Of a stretch of 46,527 bases of DNA, positions 44,741 to 46,527 are shown in pieces; positions within the stretch are counted from its first letter, which is position 1, and every line of letters starts with the position of its first letter. The translations under genes were made by a program, and so were the position numbers. The notes under the pieces were generated by a model. It was given only the letters and a program-made list of their open reading frames with translations. It did not search any database and had not been told where the DNA came from. Origin of the DNA: Methanobacteriota archaeon (GTDB lineage: Archaea; Thermoplasmatota; Poseidoniia; Poseidoniales; Poseidoniaceae); NCBI GenBank assembly GCA_002722135.1, contig PBKJ01000025.1, forward strand, positions 1 to 46,527, in the 5' to 3' direction.

Positions 44741-45637
44741 TCACGCCGGGGTGAGGTGTTGCCCAGTCAATTGCTCGCTCAGGGCCCACAAGCGCTCGAC
44801 GTCCTCGTCCTTTCTCGCTCTGCGGGCATGACGGCGGGGTTTTGGGGGCCCTGCAAGTTGCGTCAGGCCCTTTGCGCCAAAATAGGCGGCGGGGGCAACG
44901 TCAGGCTCCATCGCCGCACGGAGCGTGGGCCATGACCCTCGCTCAGCGCTCATGTTGAAAGGTCGCAGCACGACGTTGCCAAACGTCGCTCCAATGGAAT
45001 GGCGCTGCAAACGCGTGCGCGACCAGCCGGGGTGTGCGAGGGTGGTGTCGTACGGCACCCTTGCGGCCAAGCCCCGGATGAAGAGTTGGTTCGCCAATTT
45101 ACTCTGCCCGTACGCCTGCCAACGCACGTAACGCGTGGATTCCCAATTTGGATCGTCCCACCACATGCGTCCCACGTCGCCCGCTACACTGGTGATTGAG
45201 GTCACGCGAGAACCTTCGGTTTGAAGCAGAAGGGGATGCAAATGGCACGTCAACGCAAAATGACCGAGATGGTTGACGCCGAACTGTTGCTCAAAGCCCT
45301 GTACGGTTCGACCAAGGGGCGGCACCATGAGGCCGGCGTTGAGCACCAGGCGGTCCAAGCGGTCGTGAGCGGTCAGGACATCTTTGGCAAAGGCCGTCAC
45401 GCTCTCCAGGTCTGCAAGGTCGAGATGGCGGGCTTCGAGCGAGCCGTGTTGGGTGCTCTCGCGGATCCTCTGAATGGCCGCTTCTGCTTTCTCCATGTTG
45501 CGGCACGCAAGGGTCACGTCCGCTCCTGCATGAGCAAAGAGACGCGCGGCTTCGTACCCAATGCCGGTGTTTGATCCGGTGATCACCACACGGAGCCCTG
45601 CTGGAGAAGGCATCTGGTCTGGGGTCCAACGTGCCAT
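44741..45637 (-). CDS. Short-chain dehydrogenase/reductase (retinol dehydrogenase-like)
   Basis: 'VVITGSNTGIGYEAARLFAHAGADVTLACRN' TGxxxGIG; 'DRLVLNAGL' NAG; 'YGQSKLANQLF' YxxxK. Confidence 0.9.
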   Translation of the reverse strand: MARWTPDQMPSPAGLRVVITGSNTGIGYEAARLFAHAGADVTLACRNMEKAEAAIQRIRESTQHGSLEARHLDLADLESVTAFAKDVLTAHDRLDRLVLNAGLMVPPLGRTVQGFEQQFGVNHLGHFALTCHLHPLLLQTEGSRVTSITSVAGDVGRMWWDDPNWESTRYVRWQAYGQSKLANQLFIRGLAARVPYDTTLAHPGWSRTRLQRHSIGATFGNVVLRPFNMSAERGSWPTLRAAMEPDVAPAAYFGAKGLTQLAGPPKPRRHARRARKDEDVERLWALSEQLTGQHLTPA

Positions 45638-45683
45638 GACTGGAGGTTCGGTGTGGAGGTTTTCAACCTCCGCTTTTCTGAGA

Positions 45684-46430
45684 TCACTCTTCTTCTAGAC
45701 CGAGATCCCTGCGAAGGTCACGAAGTCCGATTTCAAATTCGGCTACGGCTTCCTGAAGCGTTGAACTGGCCAGCACGAGTTGGCGGCTCTCAAGGTCAGG
45801 AAGCACCATGGAAGCGGCCAAGAACACGCCATCAGGTCCAGACGTCTCAACCTCCTCGATGCGGGACTGAACCCATGGGCCAGCCGTGTCTTCATCGATG
45901 CCCATCGCGCCGGCGATGGCGGTCATCGTGCTGCGCACGAGGTTGAACACCGTCGTGGAGGCTCCCTCGTCGGGTTCGAACGAAGGACGGATGCGCACGC
46001 TGGCACTGATGTGGAGCGGAAGATCGGCGCGACCGAGTTCATCGGCACGAGCCATCAGGGCCTCTTGGTCCGGAAAAAAACCGTCCTCGCCGACCAGGTC
46101 GCTCACGGCGGGGTCAGAGAAAGGTGGCAGAGCTGGTTCGATCACCTCAACCACGTCAAAGCGCTCCCCGCCGCGCACCACCAGCATGTGGTTGCTGCCG
46201 GCTTCTTCGTGATGCTCGATGTAAGCGAGCGTTCCTGTGGTCCTTGGTCCGTCCCAACCGCGAACCGGTTGGAAAGGATCGTTCAGGACGAGGCCAAATG
46301 GACGTTCGTCGAGGATACACGTGTCGAGCATCTGCTTGTACCTGGGTTCGAACACCCGCAATTGCGTGACCTCACCGGGCATGAGGGTCATGGGGAGGAC
46401 GAACAACGGAAGAGGTTGGCCGTCGTCCAT
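45684..46430 (-). CDS. Stand-alone LON substrate-binding domain protein
   Basis: 'LPLFVLPMTLMPGEVTQLRVFEPRYKQMLDTCILDERPFGLVL', 'GTLAYIEHHEEAGSNHMLVVRGGERFDV'; no ATPase or protease domain. Confidence 0.82.
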   Translation of the reverse strand: MDDGQPLPLFVLPMTLMPGEVTQLRVFEPRYKQMLDTCILDERPFGLVLNDPFQPVRGWDGPRTTGTLAYIEHHEEAGSNHMLVVRGGERFDVVEVIEPALPPFSDPAVSDLVGEDGFFPDQEALMARADELGRADLPLHISASVRIRPSFEPDEGASTTVFNLVRSTMTAIAGAMGIDEDTAGPWVQSRIEEVETSGPDGVFLAASMVLPDLESRQLVLASSTLQEAVAEFEIGLRDLRRDLGLEEE

Positions 46431-46488
46431 GGGGTGACCTTGGTGCGTTGGGGTATGAATCTGTGTTGTGACCACCCGTCACGCTTGA

Positions 46489-46527
46489 CGGGGACGAACG
46501 ACGACCAAAGCGACGCTCACCAACGCG
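46489..46527 (-). CDS. Possible 3' end of a truncated CDS
   Basis: Minus strand reads ...ALVSVALVVVRPRQA-stop, running off the window edge. Confidence 0.3.

Noticed and set aside
1-46527. CRISPR array, transposon, prophage or toxin-antitoxin module
   Set aside because: No spaced direct repeats, transposase, integrase, phage structural genes or recognisable TA pair found on either strand.

Overview
This is a compact, GC-rich window of about 40 protein genes. Gene content (GGGP synthase, L20A-prefoldin alpha-FtsY cluster, archaeal-type SHMT, surface-anchored proteases) points to an archaeon, plausibly Marine Group II / Poseidoniales; that assignment is inferred from gene content only. Recognisable parts are: a type II glutamine synthetase; a nonulosonic (sialic-type) acid and surface glycan block (KdsC-like phosphatase, NeuA, NeuB, glycosyltransferases, PhyH-like dioxygenase); a eukaryote-type PyrF; an L20A-pfdA-ftsY-DUF1844 cluster ending in an unusual receiver/EF-hand/tail-anchor protein; a secreted subtilase with thrombospondin-type-3 repeats; a MamK/MreB-like actin next to a long coiled-coil protein; PurQ and a PurL with an N-terminal PurS-like duplication; a ZIP transporter divergent from a NikR-like regulator; UvrA; an RluD-type pseudouridine synthase; an intergenic region dense in RNA helices followed by a tRNA-Arg; a MoeA/tungstate transport locus with a permease-ATPase fusion; an AlkB-like membrane oxygenase; SHMT; MDR and SDR oxidoreductases; and a LON-domain protein. 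I saw no CRISPR array, transposase or phage module. Best candidates for new biology are: (i) the possible structured ncRNA at about 34130-34310; (ii) the MamK-like actin plus coiled-coil pair; (iii) the pseudo-receiver/EF-hand/tail-anchor protein at the end of the FtsY cluster; (iv) the acyltransferase in the same frame as purQ with no standard start codon before its conserved N-terminus. Family calls come from reading protein motifs; no searches were run.
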